From Thermophagus sp052400625 (GTDB lineage: Bacteria > Bacteroidota > Bacteroidia > Bacteroidales > Marinilabiliaceae), in the NCBI GenBank assembly GCA_052400625.1, contig JBQTGH010000006.1: 64,000 bases of DNA. One strand, written 5' to 3'. The notes below the pieces were generated by a model that saw only the letters and a program-made list of their open reading frames with translations, ran no database searches and was not told the origin of the DNA. A program made the translations under genes and the position numbers. Positions 8,542 through 17,558 of the stretch are shown one piece after another. The stretch's first letter is position 1. The number at the start of each line of letters is the position of its first letter.

Positions 8542-9503
8542 TGATTGTTACCAACATAGATCAAGTTCGAGAAGTAATACCAATAAATGCAAGAGTCGAA
8601 TTTTCAACATTACGACCTTACCTAATTCTTGCAGAAGAAAAATTCCTGCAACCTGTTCTGGGTGAATTATTCTATAAACGATTAGATGATCTTGAAGATC
8701 CGAATGAAAAGGAAGCAGTTGTTGTGAAGAAATGTATTTATGCTGTGGCTAATTATGCAATGTGGCATGGATTTGACATGCTAAATGTAACGTTTGATGA
8801 CTCGGGATTCCTAAGATCTGATAAAGATTCTGGATTATATAGATACCAGGAAGAAAACCTTAAATCCCGTTTTAAAAATGATGCCTTTGATCACCTCGAT
8901 GGTCTCATTGAATATTTGCAAAACAACATCTCCGATTTCTCAGAATTCAAAGAATCAGAATTTTATATCGAAACAAGTGACTCATTTTTTAAAACGACTT
9001 CCGAGTTTAATAAAATATACAACATTAATAATAGCCGCCTCGTCTTCCTTCAAATCTCACGTTTTTTTGATCGTGTTATTGATTTTGAGATTATTCCAAC
9101 AACCGGCCAAGCTCTTTTCAATAAGATAAAAGAAGAAATAAAAAAGGATAATCCGGACGAAAATATTTTAAAACTGGTCCCTTACATAAAGAAAACTCTT
9201 GCGTTTTTGTCTGTAGCTTATGGCCTTAACGAGCTTGGATTGAAACTAACTGAAAAAGGGATGTTTTTTGAAACGGAAGAAAGTGGGTCTGATAGTAATA
9301 TTAAAACCACTATGGCGAGCAACGAATTAAAAGAACAAATATTCAACCGGGTAAAAAATACGGGTAATTCATATAAAGCAATGCTCTTTGAATATTTGAG
9401 ATCAAATTCCGAGCAATACCCTGAATTTACTCAGCTGAATGATACAATTAAGTCTAACCCTTTTCGGCGTGATAATGCCGGGAAAAAAACCTTTTTCGTA
9501 TGA
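8541..9503 (+). CDS. Probable head-tail connector protein (DUF6712-like)
   Basis: A 320-residue, mostly helical protein with no membrane segment. The N-terminal ~110 residues (EKFLQPVLGELFYKRL, then a helical segment with NYAMWHGFDML) and a second related-looking helical half after residue 180 resemble the DUF6712-type proteins found next to portals in Bacteroidota phages, where they probably act as head-completion or connector subunits. The family name is from memory of the pattern, not a search. It overlaps the portal gene by one base and the next gene by four bases, within a tightly packed operon. Confidence 0.5.
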   Translation: MIVTNIDQVREVIPINARVEFSTLRPYLILAEEKFLQPVLGELFYKRLDDLEDPNEKEAVVVKKCIYAVANYAMWHGFDMLNVTFDDSGFLRSDKDSGLYRYQEENLKSRFKNDAFDHLDGLIEYLQNNISDFSEFKESEFYIETSDSFFKTTSEFNKIYNINNSRLVFLQISRFFDRVIDFEIIPTTGQALFNKIKEEIKKDNPDENILKLVPYIKKTLAFLSVAYGLNELGLKLTEKGMFFETEESGSDSNIKTTMASNELKEQIFNRVKNTGNSYKAMLFEYLRSNSEQYPEFTQLNDTIKSNPFRRDNAGKKTFFV

Positions 9504-9916
9504 TTTTACCTGACTGGGTTATTCCTTCTGTTTTTATCGCAATTATTGGATTTTTTCTCAGGAGATACCTTTTGCAACAGGACAAAAAGTATGATGCTCT
9601 TTCTTCTGAATTGAGGCAACAATCTGACAAGTTTTTAACAGTGGTCGAAGAGCTAAAAAATGTGATTGCAAGCCTTCGGGTTAACTCTGCAACTCAAAAA
9701 ACATTACAAGCAGAGAGATATAGGCATACAACTGAACAATTTAAAAGAATTGATAAAGAATTAGACGACCATCAAAAACACACGTCAGAACAATTTAAAA
9801 AAGTGGACAAAGAAATTGTTGCTCTAAAAAAAGGTCACGAAGACAATGCTTCACAAATCACAAAAATAAATGAAAGGTTGAAGTCTTATGCTTACAGCTT
9901 ATCTGAGAAGGGATAA
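9500..9916 (+). CDS. Membrane-anchored coiled-coil protein of the lysis cassette
   Basis: A 138-residue protein with one N-terminal transmembrane helix (about residues 8-25, WVIPSVFIAIIGFFLRRYLL) followed by a long charged coiled coil to the end, including a near-repeat (TTEQFKRIDKELDDHQKH / TSEQFKKVDKEI). This topology fits a spanin-like or holin-associated protein: anchored in the inner membrane with a rod reaching into the periplasm. It overlaps the endolysin-like gene by 29 bases. The lysis role comes from topology and neighbours; the exact type is not certain. Confidence 0.6.
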   Translation: MILPDWVIPSVFIAIIGFFLRRYLLQQDKKYDALSSELRQQSDKFLTVVEELKNVIASLRVNSATQKTLQAERYRHTTEQFKRIDKELDDHQKHTSEQFKKVDKEIVALKKGHEDNASQITKINERLKSYAYSLSEKG

Positions 9917-10304
9917 TACAGGGAAATATGGGACTTTTGGAGTGTTGTCTGTTCCTGAAGTAGGTTTCAGTTGCTTTTCGGCTGAACCGCCCTGGAAAAA
10001 CAACAGACGAAATGTCTCGTGTATCCCCCCCGGAGAATACATAGTTAAAATTTTTCAGTCGCCTAAGTACGGAACAATATTTCATGTTACAAATGTAAAA
10101 GGCCGATCATACATTCTTATTCATTGGGGCAATTTAGCCGGTGATGTGGAACTTGGATTTAAAACTCACACTCAAGGGTGCATTTTGCTTGGTAAAAGCA
10201 TTGGGGTTCTCAGTGGCCAAAAAGCAATTTTAAACAGTAGAATTACAGTGAAAAACTTCATGCGCTTAATGAAATACGAACCTTTTAAACTAATAATATT
10301 ATGA
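9888..10304 (+). CDS. DUF5675-family protein, probable endolysin
   Basis: A 138-residue protein with the recognisable DUF5675 layout: an N-terminal LRRDNTGKYGTFG turn, then EPPWKNNRRNVSCIPPGEY, then a strand with GRSYILIHWGN, then a Cys-containing GCILLG motif near residue 97. The conserved His, Asn and Cys could form an active site resembling that of L,D-transpeptidase-like or peptidoglycan-acting enzymes, and the family is often found in phage lysis cassettes. Here it lies between two membrane proteins, so an endolysin role is reasonable. No export signal is visible, so release would need the neighbouring holin. Confidence 0.65.
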   Translation: MLTAYLRRDNTGKYGTFGVLSVPEVGFSCFSAEPPWKNNRRNVSCIPPGEYIVKIFQSPKYGTIFHVTNVKGRSYILIHWGNLAGDVELGFKTHTQGCILLGKSIGVLSGQKAILNSRITVKNFMRLMKYEPFKLIIL

Positions 10305-10894
10305 TACTTGAAAGTGTTCTTGGTGTTGCTACCGGATTTATTGGTAACATTTTAACCTCGTTCTTTAATCTTAAAGCACAAAGAGAGAAAAACAAACACG
10401 AGATTGAGCTCATAAAGGCAGAAACATCTGCAATGATCGCTGAAAAAGAAGCTAACATCCGTGTATCAGAAGTTGAATTGCAGAAAGAGTTAGAGATCAA
10501 TGACGCCAAAATATACCAGGAGTCCCAAAAGCAAGGGCAACAAAAAGCACTGGAAAGCTCTTTGCTGCAAAAATTATTTGATAACAAATGGACCATGCCG
10601 ATAGGGGTTCTTTTGGCATTCCTCTTGGGAATTGTAGATTTCTTGAAGCAGGTTATGCGTCCCGGCTTAACCGGATATCTTGTTTTTTTAACCAGCTGGC
10701 TTACTTACGAAGCTGCATTAATTATTCAGGCAAAACAGGAACTTTTGTCGGCTGAAATGGCAATGGAAGTATTTAATAATGTCGTCAATATCGTCATTTA
10801 TTTAACTGTTTCTGTGGTTACCTGGTGGTTTGGCGACAGAAGAGTGGCAAAATTCTTATATCGGCTTAATGATGGTAATTTAAGGGAAAAATAA
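10301..10894 (+). CDS. Holin-like multi-helix membrane protein
   Basis: A 197-residue protein with an N-terminal amphipathic segment and coiled coil (about residues 25-85, rich in Glu, Lys and Ala), then three hydrophobic helices at about 97-115 (MPIGVLLAFLLGIVDFL), 120-140 and 160-178. It overlaps the endolysin-like gene by four bases. A small multi-span protein next to an endolysin is most simply a holin that forms the inner-membrane hole. The long cytoplasmic coiled coil is unusual for a holin, so a structural membrane role cannot be excluded. It ends sharing one base with the next gene. Confidence 0.6.
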   Translation: MILESVLGVATGFIGNILTSFFNLKAQREKNKHEIELIKAETSAMIAEKEANIRVSEVELQKELEINDAKIYQESQKQGQQKALESSLLQKLFDNKWTMPIGVLLAFLLGIVDFLKQVMRPGLTGYLVFLTSWLTYEAALIIQAKQELLSAEMAMEVFNNVVNIVIYLTVSVVTWWFGDRRVAKFLYRLNDGNLREK

Positions 10895-11646
10895 TGGTTA
10901 ACATTGCTATTACTGATTCCGGCCCGTGGTGGTGGAAAAGAGAGAGGATCCACAGATTCTCACATCCTTCAAAATGGGAAGAGGTCACACCAAAGCAGAT
11001 GAAAGCCATAGCGAAATTGCTGACAGGTGAAATAAAAGAAGATAAACTCCTGTCAATATTCCTTTCATGTCCGAGGAGAATAGTCAAAAAGCTTGACGAT
11101 TATGCAAGATACAAGTTAAGCGATTTGATGAGTTTTATTTCCATAAAGCAGCCTGTTGACAGGTTTATAATTCAAAAAATAAAAGGGAGAAAAGCACCTG
11201 AAAAGCGATTAAAGGATCTTTCTTTTGCTGAATTTATGTTCGTTGATACTTTGTTCGCCGATTATTCTGAATCTGAAAATGATACTGTTTTGTTAAGAAA
11301 ATTTGTCGGCCACCTGTTTCGACGGCATAAAAAAGGCAAACGACCGGAATTCGATGGCAATATAGATTGGAAATGGACCCAAAAAGTAAAATTATGGGAA
11401 ATGCACGCTGCCATATTGAATTATGGCCTTATTAGAACTTGGCTTGAAAAGTCATATCCGGCTGTTTTTACGGAACAAAAAAATGGAAAATCAAAAAGTA
11501 ATGGATGGGTGGATGTTTTTGACAGTATCGTCGGAGATGACATTGTTCATTCAGATGAATATGCATCAAAGCCGGTTATGGAGGTATTAAGGTTTTTGAA
11601 CAAAAAAATTATTGAGAGTAGAAAATTAAGGCATAAAAAGAAATGA
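10894..11646 (+). CDS. Phage protein, possible tail assembly chaperone
   Basis: A 250-residue helical, basic protein with no membrane segment. The opening HRFSHPSKWEEVTPKQMKAI and the following helical repeats resemble proteins that precede tail genes in Bacteroidota prophages, where a tail assembly chaperone is expected. The tape measure is about 10 kb away here, so the assignment is weak. The C-terminal end is a Lys/Arg-rich tail (ESRKLRHKKK). It overlaps the next gene by four bases. No frameshift signal of the G/GT type was found. Confidence 0.4.
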   Translation: MVNIAITDSGPWWWKRERIHRFSHPSKWEEVTPKQMKAIAKLLTGEIKEDKLLSIFLSCPRRIVKKLDDYARYKLSDLMSFISIKQPVDRFIIQKIKGRKAPEKRLKDLSFAEFMFVDTLFADYSESENDTVLLRKFVGHLFRRHKKGKRPEFDGNIDWKWTQKVKLWEMHAAILNYGLIRTWLEKSYPAVFTEQKNGKSKSNGWVDVFDSIVGDDIVHSDEYASKPVMEVLRFLNKKIIESRKLRHKKK

Positions 11647-12149
11647 AAACAACTCTGACAGAATTTATTGAATACCTCGAAGGTCTTGCCTCACACAATA
11701 CGGATATTAAACACAATAGGGATTCCCACCCTGCTTTCATCCGTTTTTATGAGGCTGAAAATGAAAAGGCAACTGCAAGAAATCAAATTAAAAACCTTCC
11801 GTGTGTTTTGATTAAAGATTATGACTTCTCTTTTATTGACAACAAAGCGGATAATCTTCATAAAGTGAGGGAAATTGAGTTTATGATCCTTGACAAAATA
11901 ACCAGAGAAACCAAAGATGTTTACGAAGTATGGGAAAGAACTGAAGAAATTGGAGATGAATTTATTGTGCGAATGAAGGATGACAAACGAAACGGAAGAA
12001 GTAATGTAGTAAATGGATTCGACTTGGACAATGTAAAGGGAGTGCCTGTAGATGTCGGTATTGGTGGACTTTATGGCACAAGTTATACAATAAGAATTAA
12101 CAGTATCAGGGCAAATGATCCGGAACCATCAAAATGGAATGATCTATGA
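11643..12149 (+). CDS. Phage protein, possible tail completion or minor tail protein
   Basis: A 168-residue soluble protein, helical at the N-terminus (about 1-60) and strand-rich afterwards (CVLIKDYDFSFID, VREIEFMILDKI), ending in a strand with GTSYTIRINSI. Size and fold pattern are compatible with a tail terminator or neck protein, but I do not recognise the family. It overlaps the upstream gene by four bases and the downstream one by four bases, so it belongs to a coupled set leading into the baseplate and fibre genes. Confidence 0.4.
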   Translation: MKTTLTEFIEYLEGLASHNTDIKHNRDSHPAFIRFYEAENEKATARNQIKNLPCVLIKDYDFSFIDNKADNLHKVREIEFMILDKITRETKDVYEVWERTEEIGDEFIVRMKDDKRNGRSNVVNGFDLDNVKGVPVDVGIGGLYGTSYTIRINSIRANDPEPSKWNDL

Positions 12150-13360
12150 GTTTAAGCATTGTCTCACAACCTCGAGTTATCGATTTTGCTCGAAACCCTC
12201 TTTTCTTTCGTCTTGTTTCATCAACTGATGGAAATTCTTATGACGATTACCATATTCGAGCTAAAATTTTTGTGGAAAATTTGTCCAATCCAGGGACATA
12301 TTTCGAACTCCCTGAGTTTAGACTCGATCCTTATTCTGACGGTACGGTTGAACTATATGATATAGGTAATGTTATTAGACGTAAATTTCAAGGTTACTTT
12401 GATTTGCCTGACTTTGAAATGTCAGGGCCAGTAAAAACTCTTGCAACGGTGATACAATACAATGTCACCTTTACTGAAATGGATGGGGATAATGAGATTG
12501 GATCTATTAATTCCGGGAACTTATTAGCTATTAACGGAAAAATAAATCTAACAGATTATCCGGGATTTGATTTAAGAACTTTTCTGAATTACAACAAAAA
12601 ATTCCTCACCAATAGTCCGGAACGTATTTATACATATCACGGCTCAAAACATTATTTATATTACATTAATACAGAATCAGATGCAATAACTGTAATATTT
12701 AAAATACAACTTCACACAAAATCAGGAGTCAACAATTATGAGTCTGATAATGTTGTTTTGCAGCAATATCAAGGAACTCTATTCCCTGTAGGAGATGTAA
12801 TAGCAACATACGGTAATGAAATAATTTATGCAACGGTATGGCTTGAAACCATCAATGGGACCATTCTTGCAGGGCCCAAAAACTATTTCTTTCGAAACAA
12901 GACGTTGTATGCCAAGACTTTTATATTTCAAAACCGGTTTGGCGTCTTTGATACAATTAACACATTCTCACAAGAAAACAATGTCACCACTGAGCGATCA
13001 AACAGTTTGAAAAATCTTACTCCAGGTTTTCGACGTCTTGATGGAAATGTGTCCTCAGAATTAATTTCTCTTGTTGATACTTTTGAGGCTGAAACAGGTG
13101 TAATACCTATTGCCAACGCCCAGCATTATAAAGAATTAATTGAAAGTGAAGCGGTATTTCTTCAATCGGAGGATAGATGGATAAGGGTAATTATTGACGC
13201 AGGAAGTTTTAAAATCACAGATGAAGGAGATGATTTGCAAAATGTTGCTTTTAGTTATCGAGCAGCTTATTCGGGCGACATGCTAAATTCCGAAATTAAG
13301 TTGCCGCAACCGGAACATGAAGATTATAGTTCTGAATACTTAAAAACAGACTATCAATGA
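12146..13360 (+). CDS. Tail/baseplate structural protein
   Basis: A 404-residue, strongly strand-rich protein lacking signal peptide and membrane segments. Repeated beta-hairpin patterns (YDDYHIRAKIFVENL, IIYATVWLETING) and a high content of Tyr, Asn and Asp suggest several beta-sandwich domains, as in distal tail or fibre-attachment proteins. It overlaps the diversified tail fibre gene by four bases, so it is the likely attachment partner for that fibre. The specific family is not recognised; the structural role is inferred from composition and position. Confidence 0.5.
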   Translation: MSLSIVSQPRVIDFARNPLFFRLVSSTDGNSYDDYHIRAKIFVENLSNPGTYFELPEFRLDPYSDGTVELYDIGNVIRRKFQGYFDLPDFEMSGPVKTLATVIQYNVTFTEMDGDNEIGSINSGNLLAINGKINLTDYPGFDLRTFLNYNKKFLTNSPERIYTYHGSKHYLYYINTESDAITVIFKIQLHTKSGVNNYESDNVVLQQYQGTLFPVGDVIATYGNEIIYATVWLETINGTILAGPKNYFFRNKTLYAKTFIFQNRFGVFDTINTFSQENNVTTERSNSLKNLTPGFRRLDGNVSSELISLVDTFEAETGVIPIANAQHYKELIESEAVFLQSEDRWIRVIIDAGSFKITDEGDDLQNVAFSYRAAYSGDMLNSEIKLPQPEHEDYSSEYLKTDYQ

Positions 13361-16299
13361 ATCTAACAGATTTACTCGCTTACATCGATGCAAATATTAA
13401 CACAAAAACCGGAACTGATAGAATAACCGGTGCTCTTCATAACGCTGTTCTTAAACAGACAATTAATTCTTTAATCGAAATAATAAGCACCGGATTCGGA
13501 GGTAAAATTTCAACATCCGACAACCCGGGTTCTTTTTCAAATCCTATTTATTTTATCGCCACGGAAAAAGGAACATATAACTATTGTGGTGGGGTTTCGG
13601 TTGCCAAATTACCGGCGTTTATTGTTTTCGACGGCAATGAATGGAGTGTAATGGAATTCGATTTATCTGTTGATATTGATATTCCAGAAATTAAAGCCAA
13701 GGGGGTCATTCTCGATGGAGCCATCCCTCCTACGTCTCCCAAAGAATTTGACTATTATATTTTTCTTGGTTCGGAAACTTTAAATTGGAATGGTGTAACT
13801 ATTAATCGTCCCGGAGTAATTTACTGTAAAACTTCGAATCCTGTTTCTTGGGGTTTTGAACCGTTTGAAAAAGATATTAGCATTGATGACATAGAAGGGC
13901 TTGCAAACGCTCTTCAAGACGCTATCAATGCTGCCAACGATGCAGAAAATGCTATAACCGATCACATTGAATCCTCTAATGCTCATAACGCCGATTCAAT
14001 CGTCGTTGATTCTTCATCTTTTTCAAAGAATCTGACAAGCGAGGACAACACTGTTCAGAAAGTTGCAGAAAAAGTTGATCAGATGGAATTGGGAGGTTCC
14101 GCACTTGCGTCCACATGGGAACCTAACATGGCTGCTATTATGGAATTGACAGAGCTGGAAGACGGCATGGATGTGGGGAATTATGAAACAGGAGATGTGT
14201 ATGAGTTTGATGCATCAAGCACTGCGGAACATGACGGCGATATTGTCATTAAACCAAATTATATTGACAGTAATGAACCTGGTAGATTAATTAAGAAAAA
14301 AACTTTTAGCACGGTTGGACATACCCATCAAGCTTTAGATGTTTATATGTCTGATGGTAAAAGCGTAGAGGAGGCAGTTAACGAAACCAGAAAGCAGGAT
14401 GTCGATTTTTCTGTCAATATACCGTTTAATTCATTACTTACTTCGATGCCAGAAACTCCCTCGAACACTGAGCTGATCTTTGTTCCTGAAACAACTAATG
14501 CCATTGCAGGGGGTAAGTGTATTGTTGTCCTAACTGCCGATGGAAATTCTGAGCATATTCCAGGTTTTGATCCACTGTTTAAACAAGCACCTGATTCAAT
14601 GATATGGGATAATACAGCAGGTGTCAAGAATACAATTGAATTTTTTTATGACGGGACAACCTATTGGTATACAATTATTCGGGAAAACAGTAATATTGCT
14701 TACAAGTCTGAAGTAATTTTAAAGGGCGGAGCATCTGGCCCGTTTACTCCCACACACGACGATGATCCGGTGCCCAAAAAATGGACAGAAGATACAATTA
14801 AACAATACGTAGCAAATTATTATCCCGGGAACCCGTCGCCCGACGGAGAGAATCTTGGATGGTATGGAGTAAAATGGGATGAAGGCCGCATAAACAGTGG
14901 ATGTGTAAGAATAGGCGCACTGTCAGGATATCCGGGAGGTGGTGCTTATGGTGAGACCGGATACGGAATTAACACAAGACCTCTATCTAATATTCCTGAG
15001 AACCTTCTGTTTGTGCATAATAAGATTAAAAGCGTGATGCTTAAAGATGATGGCACTGAAAATTATGATCTTGACCCTAACGATGGGCACAACAGGGCCG
15101 GAGTTCCACCTTCTGTTTTTGGCACATGCACTGCATCTACTAATACAAGTGTTAGTTGCACAGGATTATTTTCTGGCAACGAAGATGAATATCTTGGGAG
15201 GTATCTACATAATACCACCAACGGAAAGACAAATAGGTATGTAAAAATTACAGGGAAAGTAAATGATGATACCGTAACAATAGAAGATCCAAAAAATGGT
15301 TCTGAAACCTCTGCTGTCTTCGATGTGGGTGATACATTTGAACTTTGTACGGCAAGATTTGACGGAGTGGATGGTCAGGCAATGGTCAAAATTCCAAAAA
15401 TTTATTTCTTCCAAACATACAATGCTTCTCCTGTAAATTCATCTAAATATGAGGTCAGCGTTGGAGTATCATTATACCCGTATTCCGGATTTTCGGTTCA
15501 TCCTGCATTTATTGATGGAAATAATAATGAAGTTGATGCTATTTACATTGCTAGATTCGAGGCAAGCGAAGACAACGTCGGTCTTGTATCTCTACCAGGA
15601 TTCTATCCATCGCATTCAAAGGCATTACCGACATTCAGAACTTTAGCTCAAGCAAGGGGAACAGGCTGGCAACTTGAAATGTTTTGGTACAGGTCTTTAA
15701 TTCAATTATTATTCTTTACAGAATATGCTGATCTAAACTCAGATTTGAGAATACCTGGATATGTTTATGGGAAATCCAGCTCATCTTGGAAAAGAAAAAC
15801 AGGAAGAACATTACATGCAGGTAATTCGAGCATTTCGGTAGAAGCCGATTCATGGCATGATTCAGATATTGTAGACAGCACAGATTGGGGAGAGAATAAA
15901 ATTGTGGCAATGAGCTATCGGGGAATAGAGAATTTGTGGGGGCATATGTGGAAGTGTCTGGATGGCATCAATGTTCTTGATTATAATGTTTATGTAACTA
16001 ATAATAAATCAGCATTGGCATCTGACACACATTCAGGATATACTGATTTGGGCGTGGAAATTCCAGGAAATTCATATTTTAACACAATACACGCGATAGC
16101 TGGGGCGATCGTGCCCAAGACGACAGGCGGAGGTAGTGTTTATAACTATTGTGATTATGTTTCTCGAGCTTTGGGCTGGCGGGTTTGTTTTTCGGGCGGC
16201 GCTCTGTATTACGCTGGGAATGCTGGCGTCTCGCACCTGTATGCGGCGCTCGATTCGGGCCGGGCGATTTGGTCTTTCGGGGCTCGCCTTTGCTTTTAA
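13357..16299 (+). CDS. DGR-diversified tail fibre / receptor-binding protein
   Basis: A 980-residue fibre protein. Residues 1-170 form an N-terminal attachment region and about 170-250 a helical linker (ITDHIESSNAHNA). A long beta-rich shaft follows to roughly 480, and from about 700 to the end there is a C-type-lectin-like domain related to the formylglycine-generating-enzyme fold (IYIARFEAS, YRGIENLWGHMWK). The last 41 residues (940-980) are the variable region, with altered residues clustered in GALYYAG, SHLYAAL, GRAIWSF and ARLCF. Such domains hold surface loops that bind host receptors while the scaffold stays fixed. Comparison with the template shows 13 amino-acid changes. It overlaps the upstream gene by four bases. 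Confidence 0.88.
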   Translation: MNLTDLLAYIDANINTKTGTDRITGALHNAVLKQTINSLIEIISTGFGGKISTSDNPGSFSNPIYFIATEKGTYNYCGGVSVAKLPAFIVFDGNEWSVMEFDLSVDIDIPEIKAKGVILDGAIPPTSPKEFDYYIFLGSETLNWNGVTINRPGVIYCKTSNPVSWGFEPFEKDISIDDIEGLANALQDAINAANDAENAITDHIESSNAHNADSIVVDSSSFSKNLTSEDNTVQKVAEKVDQMELGGSALASTWEPNMAAIMELTELEDGMDVGNYETGDVYEFDASSTAEHDGDIVIKPNYIDSNEPGRLIKKKTFSTVGHTHQALDVYMSDGKSVEEAVNETRKQDVDFSVNIPFNSLLTSMPETPSNTELIFVPETTNAIAGGKCIVVLTADGNSEHIPGFDPLFKQAPDSMIWDNTAGVKNTIEFFYDGTTYWYTIIRENSNIAYKSEVILKGGASGPFTPTHDDDPVPKKWTEDTIKQYVANYYPGNPSPDGENLGWYGVKWDEGRINSGCVRIGALSGYPGGGAYGETGYGINTRPLSNIPENLLFVHNKIKSVMLKDDGTENYDLDPNDGHNRAGVPPSVFGTCTASTNTSVSCTGLFSGNEDEYLGRYLHNTTNGKTNRYVKITGKVNDDTVTIEDPKNGSETSAVFDVGDTFELCTARFDGVDGQAMVKIPKIYFFQTYNASPVNSSKYEVSVGVSLYPYSGFSVHPAFIDGNNNEVDAIYIARFEASEDNVGLVSLPGFYPSHSKALPTFRTLAQARGTGWQLEMFWYRSLIQLLFFTEYADLNSDLRIPGYVYGKSSSSWKRKTGRTLHAGNSSISVEADSWHDSDIVDSTDWGENKIVAMSYRGIENLWGHMWKCLDGINVLDYNVYVTNNKSALASDTHSGYTDLGVEIPGNSYFNTIHAIAGAIVPKTTGGGSVYNYCDYVSRALGWRVCFSGGALYYAGNAGVSHLYAALDSGRAIWSFGARLCF
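16175..16298 (+). repeat. DGR variable repeat (VR)
   Basis: A 124-bp segment at the 3' end of the fibre gene, running up to its stop codon. Aligned without gaps to the template repeat at 16363-16486, it differs at 18 positions, and at all 18 the template has A. The VR bases there are G, C or T. Non-adenine template positions are all conserved, the hallmark of adenine-targeted mutagenic retrohoming. The first 26 bases and the last 7 are identical in both copies. Confidence 0.95.
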
Positions 16300-16300
16300 A

Positions 16301-16311
16301 GCGCAGAGCGC
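16301..16311 (+). other. Short hairpin just after the VR
   Basis: GCGC (16301-16304), AGA loop, GCGC (16308-16311) lies 3 bases after the VR and is absent after the template. In the Bordetella phage DGR a hairpin just downstream of VR helps target recognition. This one is shorter (4 bp), so the equivalence is inference. Confidence 0.35.
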
Positions 16312-16362
16312 AACCGAGCTAAAAACATAAATTAACATTTTTTAGGTTAAAAGGCCTCGTTT

Positions 16363-16486
16363 GCTGGCGGGTTTGTTTTTCGGGCGGCAATCTGAATAAC
16401 GCTGGGAATGCTGGCGTCTCAAACCTGAATGCGGCGAACGATTCGAGCAAGGCGAATTGGAATATCGGGGCTCACCTTAGCTTTTA
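16363..16486 (+). repeat. DGR template repeat (TR)
   Basis: A 124-bp non-coding template between the fibre gene and the reverse transcriptase. Read in the VR frame it is rich in AAT/AAC codons (at least nine), the usual design that lets adenine mutagenesis reach many amino acids without creating stop codons. It holds 27 adenines, 18 of them altered in the present VR. The RNA used as template would span this segment and its flanks. The 106 bases up to the RT start include a small hairpin with TGCCA/TGGCA arms (16514-16525). Confidence 0.95.
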
Positions 16487-16592
16487 TACAAAAAAGCCCT
16501 TGTCTTTTAACCGTGCCACTTGGCAAAAAACAAAAGCACAACAAATGGTGCTGGTAGCTATCGCGAAAGCTCCAAGTTTATAAAAGCAAATC

Positions 16593-17558
16593 ATGAAGAG
16601 ATACGGAAACTTATTTGAAAAAATTGTAACAAAAGAAAACATCCTTGCAGCACATATTAAAGCAAGAAAAGGCAAGTCCCATTATAGGGAGGTTAAATAT
16701 GTCAACCAAAACATCGATAAATGTATCACTGATATAATGGATTGCCTTATAAACAAAAATTATAAATGTTCGGACTATGAAATAATTACAAAAAAATGCG
16801 GAGAGAAAATCAGAGAAATTTATAAACTACCTTATTATCCTGATAGAATAATTCATCACGCTATAATGAACATTATGGAACCAATTTGGGTAAGAACTTT
16901 GATATATGACACATATTCTTCTATCAAAGGACGGGGCATACACAAAGGTGTTGCTCGTATAAAAAGGGCATTAAAAGACTTCAACAATACACGATTTTGT
17001 TTAAAATTAGATATCAAAAAATTCTATCCATCTGTAAATAATACAATTCTCAAACAAATAATAAGAAAGAAAGTTAAGGACCACGACCTACTGTGGTTAC
17101 TGGATGAAATTATTGACAAAGAAAAAGGCTTGCCAATTGGCAATTTATTGAGTCAAATGTTCGGAAATTTGTATCTATCAGGATTTGACCACTATTGCAA
17201 AGAGGTTCTTAAAATAAGATACTACTTCAGATATTGTGATGATATTGTAGTGTTAGCATCAGAAAAGCAGTTTTTACACGAATGTTTTAAGAAAATGAGG
17301 GAGTATCTAAATGATAGACTGAAGTTGTCTGTGAAATCAAATTATCAAGTTTTTCCGGTAGATGCTCGCGGCATTGATTTTTTGGGATATAGATTTTTCC
17401 ATGGCTATACGTTGTTAAGGAAAAGAATAAAATTGAATATGATTAAAGCCCTAAAAGAAGGCAATAAAAAAGCTATTCCGAGCTATACAGGATGGATGAA
17501 ACATGCAAATTGTTTTAACCTAAAAAATAAATATTTTAATGAAAGCACAAGCAACTAA
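16593..17558 (+). CDS. DGR reverse transcriptase
   Basis: A 321-residue group-II-intron-like reverse transcriptase of the size typical for DGRs. The RT motifs are in order: LKLDIKKFYPSV (first catalytic Asp, D140), LPIGNLLSQ at 180-188 (the DGR-type SQ motif in place of the QGxxxSP of most RTs), FRYCDDIVV with the catalytic D216-D217, and GIDFLGYRF. It lacks maturase and endonuclease domains. It copies the template RNA with errors opposite adenine and the cDNA replaces the VR. The gene starts 106 bases after the TR. Its end overlaps the next gene by 20 bases. Confidence 0.95.
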   Translation: MKRYGNLFEKIVTKENILAAHIKARKGKSHYREVKYVNQNIDKCITDIMDCLINKNYKCSDYEIITKKCGEKIREIYKLPYYPDRIIHHAIMNIMEPIWVRTLIYDTYSSIKGRGIHKGVARIKRALKDFNNTRFCLKLDIKKFYPSVNNTILKQIIRKKVKDHDLLWLLDEIIDKEKGLPIGNLLSQMFGNLYLSGFDHYCKEVLKIRYYFRYCDDIVVLASEKQFLHECFKKMREYLNDRLKLSVKSNYQVFPVDARGIDFLGYRFFHGYTLLRKRIKLNMIKALKEGNKKAIPSYTGWMKHANCFNLKNKYFNESTSN

